This document shows, in pieces, positions 6,021 through 6,427 of a stretch of 6,427 bases of DNA (position 1 is its first letter; each line of letters begins with the position of its first letter). The notes under the pieces were generated by a model. The model was not told the DNA's origin. It made no database searches and saw nothing but the letters and a program-made list of their open reading frames with translations. This stretch comes from Prevotellaceae bacterium (GTDB lineage Bacteria > Bacteroidota > Bacteroidia > Bacteroidales > UBA932), in NCBI GenBank assembly GCA_031258915.1, contig JAIRMD010000234.1:1-6427 (forward strand), given 5' to 3'. A program made the position numbers and the translations under genes.

Positions 6021-6427
6021 ATGGATGAATTTGTAGTATCCGCGCGCAAGTATCGCCCGCAAGAATTTGCGTCGGTGGTAGGGCAGTCCGCCATTACCGT
6101 TACGCTCAAAAATTCCATTGTCCGCAAGCACCTGGCGCACGCCTACCTCTTTTGCGGGCCGCGCGGCGTGGGCAAAACCACCTGCGCACGTATTTTTGCG
6201 AAAACTATTAACTGCACCAGCCCTACACCCGAAATGGAGGCGTGCAACCGGTGCGAGAGCTGCCGCTCGTTCAACGAAGGGCGCTCGTACAGCATCCACG
6301 AACTCGACGCCGCCTCGAACAACTCGGTGGAGGACATTCGCCAGCTCATAGAGCAGGTGCGCATTCCGCCGCAGGTGGGGCAGTACAGCGTGTACATCAT
6401 CGACGAGGTGCACATGCTCTCGGCAAC
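6021..6427 (+). CDS. dnaX: DNA polymerase III subunit gamma/tau (N-terminal part, continues past the window)
   Basis: DnaX is the AAA+ clamp-loader subunit that, with delta and delta', loads the sliding clamp onto DNA and organises the replicative polymerase in the cytoplasm. Only the first 135 codons are present. They show the conserved start MDEFVVSARKYRPQEFASVVGQ, the Walker A loop GPRGVGKT (46-53), the four zinc-binding cysteines (Cys65, 75, 78, 81, spaced C-x9-C-x2-C-x2-C), the segment ELDAASNNSVEDIRQL (94-109) and the Walker B motif VYIIDE (124-129) followed by VHML. The ATG at 6021 is chosen because the family N-terminus begins there and the predicted promoter lies just upstream; no Shine-Dalgarno sequence is present. 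It is divergent from the DUF1016 gene. Full-length proteins of this family usually exceed 550 residues, so most of the gene lies beyond the right edge. Confidence 0.97.
   Translation, partial: MDEFVVSARKYRPQEFASVVGQSAITVTLKNSIVRKHLAHAYLFCGPRGVGKTTCARIFAKTINCTSPTPEMEACNRCESCRSFNEGRSYSIHELDAASNNSVEDIRQLIEQVRIPPQVGQYSVYIIDEVHMLSA

Noticed and set aside
5958..6413. Minus-strand open frames opposite dnaX
   Set aside because: They are shadows of the dnaX frame, which shows Walker A, zinc cysteines and Walker B.

Overview
The window looks like chromosomal DNA of a Bacteroidetes bacterium, probably of the order Bacteroidales. The evidence is threefold. Three promoters fit the Bacteroidetes pattern (TTG or TTTG, about 19-23 bp, then TAnnTTTG). 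dnaX and the large surface-protein gene lack a Shine-Dalgarno sequence. The surface protein is built from Listeria-Bacteroides, YDG and MBG modules common in secreted proteins of this phylum. No species can be named from the sequence alone.

Layout. Bases 1-3453 (minus strand) hold one continuous open frame of 1151 codons. It is the N-terminal part of a very large secreted multidomain surface protein that runs off the left edge. Bases 3454-3693 hold its leader and promoter and the first copy (A) of a ~100-bp repeat. Bases 3694-5718 hold a tight minus-strand unit, read in the order DUF1016/YhcG-type putative nuclease, 17-codon mini-ORF, kdsA. Each stop overlaps the next start, so the three are probably co-transcribed and translationally coupled. 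Bases 5719-6020 are a divergent intergenic region with the second repeat copy (B), a strong hairpin and two promoters facing opposite ways. From 6021 (plus strand) dnaX begins and runs off the right edge.

How the genes relate. kdsA (Kdo-8-phosphate synthase, lipopolysaccharide core precursor) and dnaX (DNA polymerase III gamma/tau) are housekeeping genes. The DUF1016 gene between them is visibly poorer in GC (about 43% in a sampled 60-base line, against clearly more than 55% in kdsA). It carries a near-perfect Shine-Dalgarno sequence and belongs to a sporadically distributed family, so it is probably a horizontally acquired gene wired into the kdsA transcription unit.

The least expected signals are three. 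A degenerate repeat pair with conserved ends and a variable middle lies in the predicted 5' leaders of two unrelated minus-strand genes, 34 and 44 bases before their start codons. The mini-ORF bridges DUF1016 and kdsA with overlaps at both ends. A 36-bp tandem duplication containing a 25-nt palindrome sits inside the DUF1016 reading frame.
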